64,000 nucleotides of DNA from Dryocola boscaweniae. GTDB taxonomy: Bacteria > Pseudomonadota > Gammaproteobacteria > Enterobacterales > Enterobacteriaceae. The translations under genes and the position numbers were made by a program. Each line of letters starts with the position of its first letter. Positions within the stretch are counted from its first letter, which is position 1. Location: NCBI RefSeq assembly GCF_025215095.1, contig NZ_JALHAP010000082.1:372001-436000 (forward strand), read 5' to 3'. Below, piece by piece: positions 26,083 through 35,743 of this stretch. The notes beneath the pieces were generated by a model that saw nothing but the letters and a program-made list of their open reading frames with translations, was not told where the DNA came from and did no database searches.

Positions 26083-26406
26083 CTACTTTCTCATCCACTG
26101 CCCGTTAATGCCGCGCACATATTCGCCCGGCTGCGCGCGCGTCACCAGTTTTTGTCCGGCGAGCTTTGCGACCTCATCCACGGAGATATTATTGCTGTCG
26201 GCCAGTTGTTGATAATGGGCCGCCCTTGCCTCGTTAATGCTTTTCACCAGCGCCAGCGCCTCTTTATTCTGCCTGACGGGCGCGATATAGCCGCTCAGCG
26301 TTTCCCCTACCAGCCCCTGCTGACGAGCCTCATTCAATGTTAAGGCCAGCAGCGGTTGACTGAACAGCAGGGTAACAATCAGCGCGCCTTTGATTAGGGT
26401 TTTCAT
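26083..26406 (-). CDS. ydbL: YdbL family periplasmic protein
   Basis: This 107-aa DUF1318 protein has a Sec signal peptide (MKTLIKGALIVTLLFSQPLLA) and the family features LNEARQQGLVGETLSGYI and AGQKLV. It is the last gene of ydbH-ynbE-ydbL. YdbH and YnbE form an envelope-spanning lipid bridge in E. coli, and YdbL has been implicated as a chaperone for YnbE assembly. The genes are nearly contiguous (13 bp gap to ynbE), so they are transcribed together. Confidence 0.93.
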   Translation of the reverse strand: MKTLIKGALIVTLLFSQPLLALTLNEARQQGLVGETLSGYIAPVRQNKEALALVKSINEARAAHYQQLADSNNISVDEVAKLAGQKLVTRAQPGEYVRGINGQWMRK

Positions 26407-26419
26407 TAAGCATTCCTCA

Positions 26420-26611
26420 TCAGAACAAGTCGCTGCGGCTTTTAAGCAGGCTTTCGACGTCTTTATCCACCTTAATGTGAATTTCGTGCTCGATTTTCAC
26501 ATTCATGTTGATGGTGATGGGTTCTTTCGGCGCGGCTACTTCAATACGCGGCGTACAGCCCGTAAGCAGCAGACTTCCGGCCGCGAGCCCTGCGGCGATA
26601 AATATTTTCAT
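26420..26611 (-). CDS. ynbE: YnbE outer-membrane lipoprotein
   Basis: This 63-aa protein has a short lipoprotein signal MKIFIAAGLAAGSLLLTGC with lipobox LTGC, then PRIEVAAPKEPITINMNVKIEHEI, a beta-rich segment that stacks on the end of YdbH to continue the lipid-conducting groove to the outer membrane. Its ATG overlaps the stop of ydbH by 4 bp. Size agrees with E. coli YnbE (61 aa). Confidence 0.93.
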   Translation of the reverse strand: MKIFIAAGLAAGSLLLTGCTPRIEVAAPKEPITINMNVKIEHEIHIKVDKDVESLLKSRSDLF

Positions 26612-29250
26612 TGTGTTTCCTCACATGCTTCGCCGGGAGTCTGACAGCGCGCACCGGGAAGTGCAGCGTGTTGTTCCAGCCAGTTCTGTAAATTGTCGCC
26701 AAAGCGCAGGCTGCGCCACAGCGTGAAAAGGTTTTCCTGATGGGTATAGTTGAGATGGACGGTATTTTTCTTCCCTTCCACATGGCTTATCCCCGTCACG
26801 CTGGCGCTCATTGAGACCTCACCCAGATTATCTAAATTAATTTTCGCCCAGGATCGCGAAATCTCCATGTAACGCAGCCAGTTTATGGCCGAGCCCGCCG
26901 CCATGTTATTGGCAACGATAGCGTCGGCCATGTCTTTGTCCATGCGAAATGTCATCGGACCTGGATTAGTAAGCCAGCCGTCTTTGATAATCCATTGCGG
27001 ATGATTAAGCCACAGCGGCAGCGCGCCGGTAAGGCGTCCGGACAAAGTGAACTGCTTGGGATTCACCGCCGTAACCAGCTCGCTTGATGAAATATCCTGT
27101 AGCCGAAGCAACGCAGCATCCCGCTGCGGCATGCGGAGCTGCTGCATAAGGATTTTGCCTCCCAGCACATCAACGCTAACGTTGCTTAGCGTCAGCGGTT
27201 GTTTGTCGCTCCACGGATACCAACCGTCGAGATCGGCGGTGATATTCCGGGCCGTTACCTGGTTTTTCACCTCGCCGATGCGCAGCGTCACCGGGCCATG
27301 GGTGCCCAGATGCCATGTCGAATCGCTAAAACGGAACGGCAGAACAAAGTCGACGCCGTTAATCTGATTATCCGGCAGCCATACGCTCCCGCTCTTCACG
27401 ACGCCATGCCCACCGGCTTCAAAGCCTTGCCCGCTTGCGGCAGAAAAGGCGATTTGCGCATAAAGATTGCCGTCTTTCAGATCCATCTTCCAGTCCGGCG
27501 GGATCAGAGGCTGGAAAACGGTCAATGTCTGTTTTGGCCACCAGGCGTTACCGCGCAGGCGCTCGCCATCCCAGCGGCCCATAACGCGCACCGAGCCAAT
27601 TTTTCCGGCATGAAGATCGCCCTTAAACTGAAATGAAGAAGGATCTTCGCCATCGAGGCTAAATTTCAACGTTGAAGCGGGTAAAGCGCTGCCGCCGGTA
27701 AAGGTCGTGCTTCCTGCCTCCAGCAACAGAGCGCCGGTAAAAGAGGCGCGCTCCTGCGCCCGCTGCCAGCGAACAGGCTTTTCCAGCGCCAGTCGCGGTT
27801 TGTTCATCAGCATTGAGCCGTATTGCAGCTTGTCGAACCCCGTTGAAAGCGAGGTCAGTTCGATAGCGCTGTCGCGCCACTCGCCTTTGCCGCTCACATC
27901 CCAGCGGGCACTCATCGGCGTGAATGCGCCGTTGCCCCAATAGCGCCATTGCCACAGCCCCGCATCGGGCATGAAATCGTCGGCTTTGCCATCAAGATGT
28001 AAGACAAAATTACCCATTTCATTTTCGTGGGCGCGAATAATAGCCTGCAAACGCCCGTCTACGCCCCGCTGTGTTAGGCGCACGCCCGCCAGCGGCCAGC
28101 GAATTTCATCGATATCCAGCGAATCAATTACCCGCCCGCGGGAGCGCAGCAGCGCGCCTGGCCTGAACAGCAACTGCGGATCGGTCAGGGCGCCGCTTAA
28201 CTCTCCGGGCAGTACCGCATAGAAGATGAGCGCATCCTGCTTGGCTTCACCCGTGATCTGGAGCGGCAGCGCGCTGTTTGTCATGCTCAGTTTGCCCGGC
28301 CCAATATTCAACACCGCATTGCCCTTGCCCGCTCGCCCCTGCGTAACCACGTTCATGCGGCCGCTAAAAGTGGCGTTTTCCAGGCCCTGCTGCCAGTCAT
28401 CCACGCGCAAAGCCAGGCCGCCACGCAGCGGAAATCCCTGATATGGCCATGCCCATTGCCCGCCGTTGATTTCAAAAATCTTCTGGCTGATTGTCCAGGG
28501 CAGCGAGACCAGCGGTTCGCTATCCCTGGATTTGCGCAGCGTTAAAGCGCCCTGATCTTCATGCCAGTCAAGTTCAACATTAATAAGCTCAGGCTCCTGC
28601 GGAATGCGTAGCGCGGAAGTGATGCGCCCTTGCTCCGGCAAACCGTTCGGCACCCGCGGGAGCGTAAACGTGCCGGCCAGCTCAATCGGGTCCATTCCTT
28701 CGAACGCGCTAATGTTCAGCTTCTGTAACTCAAGCGTCTGGCCTTTAAGCTTTGCATCAATGGCTAACAGCGGGCCGGAATAATGCACTTCTTGCTGGGA
28801 TGGCGTCAGCGCGACACGCAGTCCGCCGGCAAACTGCTGCCACGGCGTGACGTTCAACTTATCAATGGTCACCAGCGTGTTGGGCAGCATGGATTGCCAT
28901 TCGGCAAGCGTTCGCGGCGCGGCCGGGGCGGCATCATCAAGCGGAATTTTGCTGATGCAGTCGGGATTAAGAGTGAGTTCGTTCAGGTGCAGACGCCAGC
29001 GGCTCGGATGGCTCAGCCTGGCGTTCCGCAGGTTTGCCAGCTCACAGTCTCCGGCCAGATAGCGAAGATCGGGAATAATAATCGCCCCACGGCTCAGGCG
29101 GGGGCTGGCCTCCATGGCAATACGCGTCCCCTGCGGAAGCCAGATGCCGGCAAGCGTCGGCAGCCAGTTGGCGATGGTCAGAAGCAGCGCAAGCGGCAGC
29201 AAAATAAACAGTAATGCCAGGGCGATAATGGCTTTGTATTTACCCTTCAT
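26608..29250 (-). CDS. ydbH: AsmA-like intermembrane phospholipid transporter YdbH
   Basis: This 880-aa AsmA-like protein (E. coli YdbH: 879) has one N-terminal membrane anchor at about residues 8-30 and then a long all-beta periplasmic domain of many alternating strands, including a DUF748/YdbH C-terminal region around GRLTGALPLWLNHPQWIIKDGW. It makes a hydrophobic groove for phospholipid movement from inner to outer membrane and is partly redundant with TamB and YhdP. It is the first gene of ydbH-ynbE-ydbL and is divergent from ldhA. Confidence 0.95.
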   Translation of the reverse strand: MKGKYKAIIALALLFILLPLALLLTIANWLPTLAGIWLPQGTRIAMEASPRLSRGAIIIPDLRYLAGDCELANLRNARLSHPSRWRLHLNELTLNPDCISKIPLDDAAPAAPRTLAEWQSMLPNTLVTIDKLNVTPWQQFAGGLRVALTPSQQEVHYSGPLLAIDAKLKGQTLELQKLNISAFEGMDPIELAGTFTLPRVPNGLPEQGRITSALRIPQEPELINVELDWHEDQGALTLRKSRDSEPLVSLPWTISQKIFEINGGQWAWPYQGFPLRGGLALRVDDWQQGLENATFSGRMNVVTQGRAGKGNAVLNIGPGKLSMTNSALPLQITGEAKQDALIFYAVLPGELSGALTDPQLLFRPGALLRSRGRVIDSLDIDEIRWPLAGVRLTQRGVDGRLQAIIRAHENEMGNFVLHLDGKADDFMPDAGLWQWRYWGNGAFTPMSARWDVSGKGEWRDSAIELTSLSTGFDKLQYGSMLMNKPRLALEKPVRWQRAQERASFTGALLLEAGSTTFTGGSALPASTLKFSLDGEDPSSFQFKGDLHAGKIGSVRVMGRWDGERLRGNAWWPKQTLTVFQPLIPPDWKMDLKDGNLYAQIAFSAASGQGFEAGGHGVVKSGSVWLPDNQINGVDFVLPFRFSDSTWHLGTHGPVTLRIGEVKNQVTARNITADLDGWYPWSDKQPLTLSNVSVDVLGGKILMQQLRMPQRDAALLRLQDISSSELVTAVNPKQFTLSGRLTGALPLWLNHPQWIIKDGWLTNPGPMTFRMDKDMADAIVANNMAAGSAINWLRYMEISRSWAKINLDNLGEVSMSASVTGISHVEGKKNTVHLNYTHQENLFTLWRSLRFGDNLQNWLEQHAALPGARCQTPGEACEETQ

Positions 29251-29464
29251 GGGCGGTTAATATCCTGATTCAGCGACAATTTATGCCGAAGTATGCGATG
29301 ATTCTGGCACGATTCGGGCCGGGCGTGAAGTTAACGCTATCGTCTAAGCTTAGATGAGCAACAGACGGCAAGCTTTTCCCGCTTGCGAAAACTAATTTTT
29401 AAGAATTGTAAGAAAATTTTAAGCATGGTAATTTGACACTAAAATTATTCTGGAGAAAAGTCTT

Positions 29465-30454
29465 ATGAAACTGGCCGTGTATAGCACAAAACAGTACGAC
29501 AAGAAGTATCTGGAGAATGTTAACCAGGAATATGGCTTTGAACCTGAATTTTACGACTTCCTGTTAACGGAGAAAACCGCCAAAACCGCGCATGGCTGCG
29601 ACGGCGTGTGCATTTTCGTTAACGACGACGGCAGCCGCCCGGTGCTGGAAGAGTTAAAAAAGCAAGGCGTGAAGTTTATTGCTCTGCGCTGCGCGGGTTT
29701 CAACAACGTGGATTTAGACGCGGCGAAAGAACTTAACCTGCCCGTTGTGCGCGTGCCGGCCTATTCCCCGGAAGCGGTAGCCGAGCATGCCATTGGCATG
29801 ATGATGTGTCTGAATCGTCGCATCCACCGCGCCTATCAGCGTACCCGTGACGCAAACTTTTCCCTTGAAGGGCTGACTGGTTTTACCATGTTCGGCAAAA
29901 CGGCGGGCATTATCGGCACCGGGAAAATCGGCATTGCGGCGCTGCGAATTCTGAAAGGTTTTGGCATGCGCCTGCTGGCATTCGATCCTTACCCAAGTGC
30001 GGCGGCATTAGAAATGGGCGTGGAATATGTCGATCTGTCGACGCTTTTCTCGCAGGCGGATGTCATTTCTCTGCACTGTCCGCTGACGCCGGAAAACTAC
30101 CATTTGCTTAACCGCAGCGCGTTTGAGCAGATGAAAGACGGCGTGATGATTATTAATACCAGCCGCGGCGCGTTAATCGACTCGCAGGCGGCCATCGAAG
30201 CGCTGAAAAATCAGAAGATCGGCGCGCTGGGCATGGACGTTTATGAGAACGAACGTGATTTGTTCTTCGAAGACAAGTCTAACGATGTGATTCAGGATGA
30301 CGTATTCCGTCGCCTTTCCGCCTGCCACAACGTGCTGTTTACCGGCCATCAGGCGTTCCTGACCGCCGAGGCGTTAACCAGCATTTCTGAGACGACGCTT
30401 GAGAATCTGCGCCAGCTTGAAAGCGGCGAGCCTTGCGTGAATCAGGTCAACTAA
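29465..30454 (+). CDS. ldhA: D-lactate dehydrogenase, fermentative
   Basis: This 329-aa enzyme matches LdhA in length and sequence. It has the N-terminal substrate domain beginning MKLAVYSTKQYD, the Rossmann motif GTGKIGIAAL near residue 153, and the catalytic Arg in NTSRGALIDS, the Glu in ENERDLFFED and the His in FTGHQAFLT. It reduces pyruvate to D-lactate with NADH in the cytoplasm during fermentation. The ATG follows a TGGAGA ribosome site. It is monocistronic with a clear terminator. Confidence 0.97.
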   Translation: MKLAVYSTKQYDKKYLENVNQEYGFEPEFYDFLLTEKTAKTAHGCDGVCIFVNDDGSRPVLEELKKQGVKFIALRCAGFNNVDLDAAKELNLPVVRVPAYSPEAVAEHAIGMMMCLNRRIHRAYQRTRDANFSLEGLTGFTMFGKTAGIIGTGKIGIAALRILKGFGMRLLAFDPYPSAAALEMGVEYVDLSTLFSQADVISLHCPLTPENYHLLNRSAFEQMKDGVMIINTSRGALIDSQAAIEALKNQKIGALGMDVYENERDLFFEDKSNDVIQDDVFRRLSACHNVLFTGHQAFLTAEALTSISETTLENLRQLESGEPCVNQVN

Positions 30455-30471
30455 TTGCCGTTTGGTTTTGC

Positions 30472-30500
30472 CTCCTCTCCCGCCCGGGAGAGGAGTGTTT
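30472..30500 (+). terminator. Terminator of ldhA
   Basis: CTCCTCTCCCG (30472-30482) pairs perfectly with CGGGAGAGGAG (30485-30495), 17 bp after the ldhA stop, followed by TGTTT. The loop is only two bases, so a few end pairs must open. Confidence 0.75.
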
Positions 30501-30584
30501 AGGATAATCCTTACTGCATCCCGGCGCGCATTTTGCCAAAGTGGCGCCAACTCATTGATGAAACGAACAACTTAGGGAGAAGAA

Positions 30585-31010
30585 ATGAAAAAATTAGCCT
30601 CACTGATGCTGGCGACGGCGGTACTGGCCGGCTGTGCGCAATCTGGTGACAAAGGAAGCGTCACCGCACAGGATTTGCAGCATCACCGCTATGTTTTACA
30701 AAGCGTGGACGGCAAACCGCTGGAAGGCATCAAACGTATGCCGGAGCTGAGCTTCGGGGAAAATATGCATATTTCAGGCAGCATGTGTAACCGCTTTATG
30801 GGCCAGGCAACGCTTGAAGACTCTACCCTGAAGGCGAAAGGATTGGGCATGACGATGATGCTGTGCGTGGAACCGCAGCTTAATCAACTCGATCGTATGA
30901 TCAACGACATGCTGACCGGCGGCGCGCAGGTTGGCCTGGCACAACAGCAGTTAACCCTGAAAAACAGCCAGCATACTTTAGTGTATAAACTGGCCGATCT
31001 GGTCAACTGA
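30585..31010 (+). CDS. hslJ: Heat-inducible outer-membrane lipoprotein HslJ
   Basis: This 141-aa lipoprotein has signal MKKLASLMLATAVLAGC with lipobox LAGC, then one META domain (HHRYVLQSVDGKPL, MCNRFMGQATLED, and a late TMMLCVEPQLNQLD). HslJ is heat-induced and linked to novobiocin tolerance in E. coli; its molecular role is not known. Three Cys after the lipidated one (in MCNRF and MLCVE) may form a disulfide. GGGAG precedes the ATG. Its stop is 2 bp from that of the convergent ydbJ. Confidence 0.94.
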   Translation: MKKLASLMLATAVLAGCAQSGDKGSVTAQDLQHHRYVLQSVDGKPLEGIKRMPELSFGENMHISGSMCNRFMGQATLEDSTLKAKGLGMTMMLCVEPQLNQLDRMINDMLTGGAQVGLAQQQLTLKNSQHTLVYKLADLVN

Positions 31011-31012
31011 GA

Positions 31013-31297
31013 CTAGTAGGCTCCGCAGGTTCCGGCGGCAAGCGCGTTTTCACTACAGCGTTTGCCGTTGGGCATCGCGCACATCCCGATTGCCGACCCG
31101 TCAAGCTGACGGGCAACGCTCAGCGTCCCACCAATCATCGCACAACTCGCCTGCCCCTGATTTGACATAGCAGCGCGCATCCCCGGCGGGACGTGAGCGG
31201 CGGTAGCTTGTTGAGGTGGTTCATTACTACTGCATGCTGATAACAGTGTTGTTGATAACAACAAAGCGGCACATCCGGCTAAAAACGCAGCGCGCAT
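31013..31297 (-). CDS. ydbJ: YdbJ DUF333 lipoprotein
   Basis: This 94-aa lipoprotein has a signal of about 22 residues ending in lipobox LSAC and one DUF333 domain: ASCAMIGGTLSVARQLDGSA followed by GMCAMPNGKRCSE, the usual pattern of 'hemolysin-inhibitor-like' small domains with paired cysteines. Its function is unknown. It is convergent with hslJ, as in E. coli. Confidence 0.9.
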   Translation of the reverse strand: MRAAFLAGCAALLLSTTLLSACSSNEPPQQATAAHVPPGMRAAMSNQGQASCAMIGGTLSVARQLDGSAIGMCAMPNGKRCSENALAAGTCGAY

Positions 31298-31576
31298 TAC
31301 TCTTCTCCCCCTGAACGTTGCAAAACCTAAGAATCATAAGCGTCATGCCCGCGCTGCGTCGAGGGCATCAGGCAAGAAAAAGTGTTGCTTTATGCGAAGC
31401 GGATCACTTTTTTGGATAAAACTTCAGATAATTCCCATCAGAAAACATTCACGCCGCCAATACCTATCACACAAAACCGAAAATCGCGCTTTCCGGCCTT
31501 TGCTAAACTTAAAACATTATTCAGGGCCGCCGCTGTAATGCGAGCCTCATACTTTAGCGCTTTGTAAGGGTCACTT

Positions 31577-34500
31577 ATGATCACTATCGACGGCAATGGC
31601 GCAGTCGCCTCAGTGGCGTTTCGCGCCAGCGAAGTTATTGCCATCTACCCGATTACTCCCAGCTCAACTATGGCGGAGCAGGCCGATGCCTGGTCCGGCG
31701 ATGGCCGCAAGAACGTCTGGGGAGATACGCCGCGGGTCGTAGAGATGCAGTCGGAAGCCGGGGCCATCGCCACCGTACACGGCGCGCTGCAAACCGGCGC
31801 CCTTTCCACCTCATTTACCTCATCGCAGGGTTTACTGCTGATGATCCCCACGCTCTACAAACTGGCCGGGCAGTTAACGCCGTTTGTTCTGCACGTGGCC
31901 GCCCGCACCGTGGCTACTCACGCGCTTTCAATTTTTGGCGACCATTCGGATGTGATGGCTATCCGTCAGACCGGCTGCGCCATGCTTTGCGCCAGCAGCG
32001 TTCAGGAAGCGCAAGACTTCGCGCTAATTTCGCATATCGCAACGCTAAAAAGCCGCGTGCCCTTCATTCATTTTTTCGACGGGTTCCGCACTTCGCACGA
32101 AATCAATAAAATCGTCCCGCTGGCGGACAGCACCATTCTTGAACTGCTGCCGCAAAAAGAAATCGATGAACACCGTGCCCGCGCGCTCAATCCTGAGCAT
32201 CCTGTCATTCGCGGTACGTCCGCCAACCCGGACACTTACTTCCAGTCCCGCGAAGCAACTAATCCCTGGTACAACGCGGTTTATGCGCACGTCGAACAGG
32301 CAATGGACAGCTTTGCGAAAGTCACAGGTCGCCAGTATCGTCCGTTTGAATACTATGGGCACCCGCAGGCCGAGCGGGTGATTATTCTGATGGGTTCCGC
32401 CATCGGCACCTGCGAAGAAGTTGTCGATGAGCTGCTGACGCGCGGCGAAAAAGTCGGCGTTCTGAAAGTTCGCCTGTTCCGTCCTTTCTCAGCGGATCAT
32501 TTGCTGGCAGCGTTACCGGAAAGCGCGCGTCATATTGCCGTGCTGGACAGAACCAAAGAGCCGGGGGCGCTTGCAGAACCGCTGTATCTGGACGTGATGA
32601 CGTCGCTTGCGGAAGCCTTCAACCGTGGCGAGCGCGAAACGCTGCCGCGCGTCATCGGCGGCCGTTACGGCCTGTCTTCAAAAGAGTTTGGCCCGGACTG
32701 CGTGCTGGCGGTCTTTAACGAACTGAAAGAAGCGAAGCCGCGGCCGCGATTCACCGTGGGAATTTACGACGACGTGACCAACCTTTCGTTGCCGCTTCCG
32801 GAAAACACCCTGCCGTCTCGCGCGAAGCTCGAAGCGCTGTTTTATGGGCTTGGCAGCGATGGCAGCGTCTCGGCGACCAAAAACAATATCAAAATAATCG
32901 GTAACTCCACGCCGTTCTTTACCCAGGGCTATTTCGTTTATGACTCGAAAAAGGCTGGCGGCCTGACGGTTTCGCACCTGCGCGTCAGCGAGCATCCGAT
33001 TAACTCCACCTATCTTATCGACCGCGCCGATTTCGTTGGCTGCCACCAGCTCCAGTTTATCGACAAATACCAGATGGCCGAGCGCCTGAAACCGGGCGGC
33101 ATTTTCCTGCTCAACACGCCTTACGATGCAAATGAAGTCTGGCATCGTCTGCCGCAGGAGGTTCAGGCGGTTCTCAACCAGAAAAAAGCGCGTTTCTTTG
33201 TCGTCAACGCGGCGAAAATCGCTCGCGAATGCCAGCTTGGCGCGCGCATAAATACCGTTATGCAGATGGCTTTCTTCCATCTCACTCATATTTTGCCGGG
33301 CGACAGCGCGCTGGCTGAACTGCAGGGAGCGATAGCTAAAAGCTACAGCAGCAAAGGCCAGGAGCTGGTTGAGCGTAACTGGCAGGCGCTGGCGCTGTCC
33401 CGTGAGCTGCTTGCCGAGGTTACGCTGCAGCAGGTCTTCGAAAACAGCCCGATGCGCCCGCCGGTGGTTTCCGACGCCGCGCCGGATTTTGTAAAAACCG
33501 TTACCGCCGCGATGCTTGCCGGACTTGGCGACGCGCTGCCTGTATCCGCGCTGCCGCCGGACGGCACCTGGCCGATGGGCACCACGCAGTGGGAAAAACG
33601 TAATATTGCCGAAGAAATCCCTATCTGGAAACCGGAGATCTGCACCCAATGTAACCACTGCGTCGCAGCCTGCCCGCATTCGGCAATTCGCGCTAAGGTC
33701 GTTCAGCCGCAAGCGTTGGCAGATGCGCCCGCCGCCCTGCAATCGCTGGATGTGAAATCCCGCGATATGCGCGGCCAGAAATACGTTCTGCAGGTCGCGC
33801 CTGAAGATTGTACCGGCTGTAATCTGTGCGTGGAAGTTTGCCCGGCGAAAGACCGGCAGAACCCGGAAATCAAGGCCATCAATATGATGTCGCGCCTTGA
33901 ACATGTAGAAGTTGAGAAAGAGAATTATGATTTCTTCCTTAGCATGCCGGAGATGGACCGCACCAGCCTGGAACGTATCGATATCCGTACATCCCAACTG
34001 CTGACGCCGCTGTTTGAGTACTCCGGCGCCTGCTCCGGCTGCGGCGAAACGCCGTACATTAAGCTACTGACCCAGCTTTATGGCGACCGTCTGTTAATCG
34101 CCAATGCTACGGGATGCTCGTCAATTTACGGCGGCAACCTGCCCTCCACGCCGTACACAACCGATGCCAACGGGCGCGGTCCGGCATGGGCGAACTCGCT
34201 GTTTGAAGATAACGCCGAGTTTGGTCTCGGCTTCCGTCTGACGGTTGACCAACACCGCGTGCGCGTGATGCGCCTGCTGGAGAAGTTCGCGGACCTCCTG
34301 CCAGCCGAACTGAATGAACAGCTACACGCCGAAGCCACGCCGGAAGTGCGCCGCGAACAGGTTGCCGCCTTACGACAGCATCTGGCTAACGTAGATGACG
34401 CCGATGCTCGTCAACTGTTGATCGATGCGGACGCGCTGGTTGAAAAATCCATCTGGCTGATTGGCGGCGATGGCTGGGCTTATGACATCGGTTTTGGCGG

Positions 34501-35107
34501 CCTCGATCACGTGCTGAGCCTTACCGAGAACGTCAATATTCTGGTGCTGGATACGCAATGTTATTCCAATACCGGCGGCCAGGCGTCGAAAGCTACTCCG
34601 CCAGGCGCGGTGACCAAGTTTGGCGAGCACGGCAAGCGTAAGGCACGTAAAGATCTCGGCGTGAGCATGATGATGTACGGGCACGTTTATGTGGCGCAGA
34701 TTTCCCTTGGCGCGCAGCTAAACCAGACGGTTAAAGCGATTCAGGAAGCGGAAGCTTATCCGGGTCCGTCGCTTATCATCGCCTACAGCCCTTGCGAAGA
34801 GCACGGTTACGATCTGGCGCTAAGCCACGATCAGATGCGTCAGCTCACCGCAACCGGTTTCTGGCCGCTCTACCGCTTCGACCCGCGCCGGGCGGATGAA
34901 GGCAAGCTGCCGCTGGCGCTGGACTCCCGTCCGCCGTCGGACGCGCTGGCTGATACGCTGATGAAAGAGCAGCGCTTCCGCCGCCTGAGTTCGCAACAGC
35001 CGGAAGTGGCTGAACAATTGTGGAAAGACGCCGCCGAAGATCTGCAAAAACGCTACGATTTCCTGGCGCAGATGGCGGGCAAGGCTGAGAAAGCCGCCGA
35101 CAGCTAA
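31577..35107 (+). CDS. nifJ: Pyruvate:flavodoxin/ferredoxin oxidoreductase
   Basis: This 1176-aa single-chain enzyme (YdbK in E. coli, 1174 aa) has all PFOR domains in order: the gamma/alpha regions beginning ASVAFRASEVIAIYPITPSS, two ferredoxin-type 4Fe-4S motifs (CTQCNHCVAACP near residue 690 and CTGCNLCVEVCP near 745), then the TPP-binding domain with CSGCGETPY for the proximal cluster and GDGWAYDIGFGGLDHVLS. It converts pyruvate and CoA to acetyl-CoA and CO2 and reduces flavodoxin or ferredoxin. A possible extended -10 (TG-C-TAAACT, 31501-31509) lies 68 bp upstream. Confidence 0.96.
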   Translation: MITIDGNGAVASVAFRASEVIAIYPITPSSTMAEQADAWSGDGRKNVWGDTPRVVEMQSEAGAIATVHGALQTGALSTSFTSSQGLLLMIPTLYKLAGQLTPFVLHVAARTVATHALSIFGDHSDVMAIRQTGCAMLCASSVQEAQDFALISHIATLKSRVPFIHFFDGFRTSHEINKIVPLADSTILELLPQKEIDEHRARALNPEHPVIRGTSANPDTYFQSREATNPWYNAVYAHVEQAMDSFAKVTGRQYRPFEYYGHPQAERVIILMGSAIGTCEEVVDELLTRGEKVGVLKVRLFRPFSADHLLAALPESARHIAVLDRTKEPGALAEPLYLDVMTSLAEAFNRGERETLPRVIGGRYGLSSKEFGPDCVLAVFNELKEAKPRPRFTVGIYDDVTNLSLPLPENTLPSRAKLEALFYGLGSDGSVSATKNNIKIIGNSTPFFTQGYFVYDSKKAGGLTVSHLRVSEHPINSTYLIDRADFVGCHQLQFIDKYQMAERLKPGGIFLLNTPYDANEVWHRLPQEVQAVLNQKKARFFVVNAAKIARECQLGARINTVMQMAFFHLTHILPGDSALAELQGAIAKSYSSKGQELVERNWQALALSRELLAEVTLQQVFENSPMRPPVVSDAAPDFVKTVTAAMLAGLGDALPVSALPPDGTWPMGTTQWEKRNIAEEIPIWKPEICTQCNHCVAACPHSAIRAKVVQPQALADAPAALQSLDVKSRDMRGQKYVLQVAPEDCTGCNLCVEVCPAKDRQNPEIKAINMMSRLEHVEVEKENYDFFLSMPEMDRTSLERIDIRTSQLLTPLFEYSGACSGCGETPYIKLLTQLYGDRLLIANATGCSSIYGGNLPSTPYTTDANGRGPAWANSLFEDNAEFGLGFRLTVDQHRVRVMRLLEKFADLLPAELNEQLHAEATPEVRREQVAALRQHLANVDDADARQLLIDADALVEKSIWLIGGDGWAYDIGFGGLDHVLSLTENVNILVLDTQCYSNTGGQASKATPPGAVTKFGEHGKRKARKDLGVSMMMYGHVYVAQISLGAQLNQTVKAIQEAEAYPGPSLIIAYSPCEEHGYDLALSHDQMRQLTATGFWPLYRFDPRRADEGKLPLALDSRPPSDALADTLMKEQRFRRLSSQQPEVAEQLWKDAAEDLQKRYDFLAQMAGKAEKAADS

Positions 35108-35135
35108 ACGCTATCAGCGCCCAGCAACACAATGC

Positions 35136-35164
35136 AAGCCCGGGCCGTTGGTTCCGGGCTTTTT
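35136..35164 (+). terminator. Intrinsic terminator of nifJ
   Basis: AAGCCCGG (35136-35143) and CCGGGCTT (35154-35161) pair around a 10-nt loop, 28 bp after the nifJ stop, and the run of T (35160-35164) follows. Confidence 0.85.
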
Positions 35165-35296
35165 AATTTCACGCTGTAAATCGATAATCGCGGTGATAAC
35201 CAAAGCGGGCAAAATTCCTGAACTCATTCCACTTGCAGACTGTATTCATTGTTTGGTTTAAAGTTGAAAAAATGCACGCATTTCAAGGACGATACT

Positions 35297-35737
35297 ATGC
35301 CTATAAGGACTTATAGATTCTCACAAATCGCAATGATGCCAGTTGAAGGCGTTGGCATTCATGCAAGTTTTTCTATTTCAATTGTCGTCAGAGATGAGAG
35401 GATCAAAGGGGGTAATCGTAGTGTCCATCTCTCAGCGCATGGAAATAGCAATGCGGCAAAAGCTGCTGGCACAGGGAAACTCTTATTCTGGTGTACAGTT
35501 ACCAATAATGCTAACCATAAAAAATATGTTCTTGATAACAAAAGAGATGAGATGTTTGCCGCAGGCGTTGAGGATGTAGTTATTGGCTGCGCGAAGTTTA
35601 TCATTGACGCTAAATATAATATTTACCCTTCTCTTACGGTTGAGGGAGGCTATAAACTTGCAGACTATACAGGGCAACATATCCCCCTGCCTGGAAGGAT
35701 ACGAAGAGTAATTAAACTCGAACCGTTTCAAGGATGA
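35297..35737 (+). CDS. Hypothetical protein, first gene of an AT-rich pair
   Basis: I do not recognise this 146-aa protein. It has no signal peptide or membrane helix. Composition suggests a compact alpha/beta or beta-rich cytosolic domain, with strands FSISIVVRDE, LLFWCTVTNN and IYPSLTVEGG, and single Cys in FWCTV and IGCAK. It starts at ATG 35297 behind AAGGA; an earlier in-frame start at 35249 adds 16 residues without a site. It lies 6 bp before a gene for a secreted helical-repeat protein and is much more AT-rich than its neighbours, so the pair is probably acquired and functions as a unit. Confidence 0.7.
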   Translation: MPIRTYRFSQIAMMPVEGVGIHASFSISIVVRDERIKGGNRSVHLSAHGNSNAAKAAGTGKLLFWCTVTNNANHKKYVLDNKRDEMFAAGVEDVVIGCAKFIIDAKYNIYPSLTVEGGYKLADYTGQHIPLPGRIRRVIKLEPFQG

Positions 35738-35743
35738 TTCAGC

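Noticed and set aside
29251..29464. TTGACA at 29433 as the -35 of ldhA
   Set aside because: There is no matching -10 at 15-19 bp before the coding region, since the ATG is only about 30 bp away.
32678..33997. 439-codon open frame on the minus strand
   Set aside because: It lies wholly antisense to nifJ, is rich in Arg, His and Phe, and has no domain; it is a by-product of high-GC codon use.
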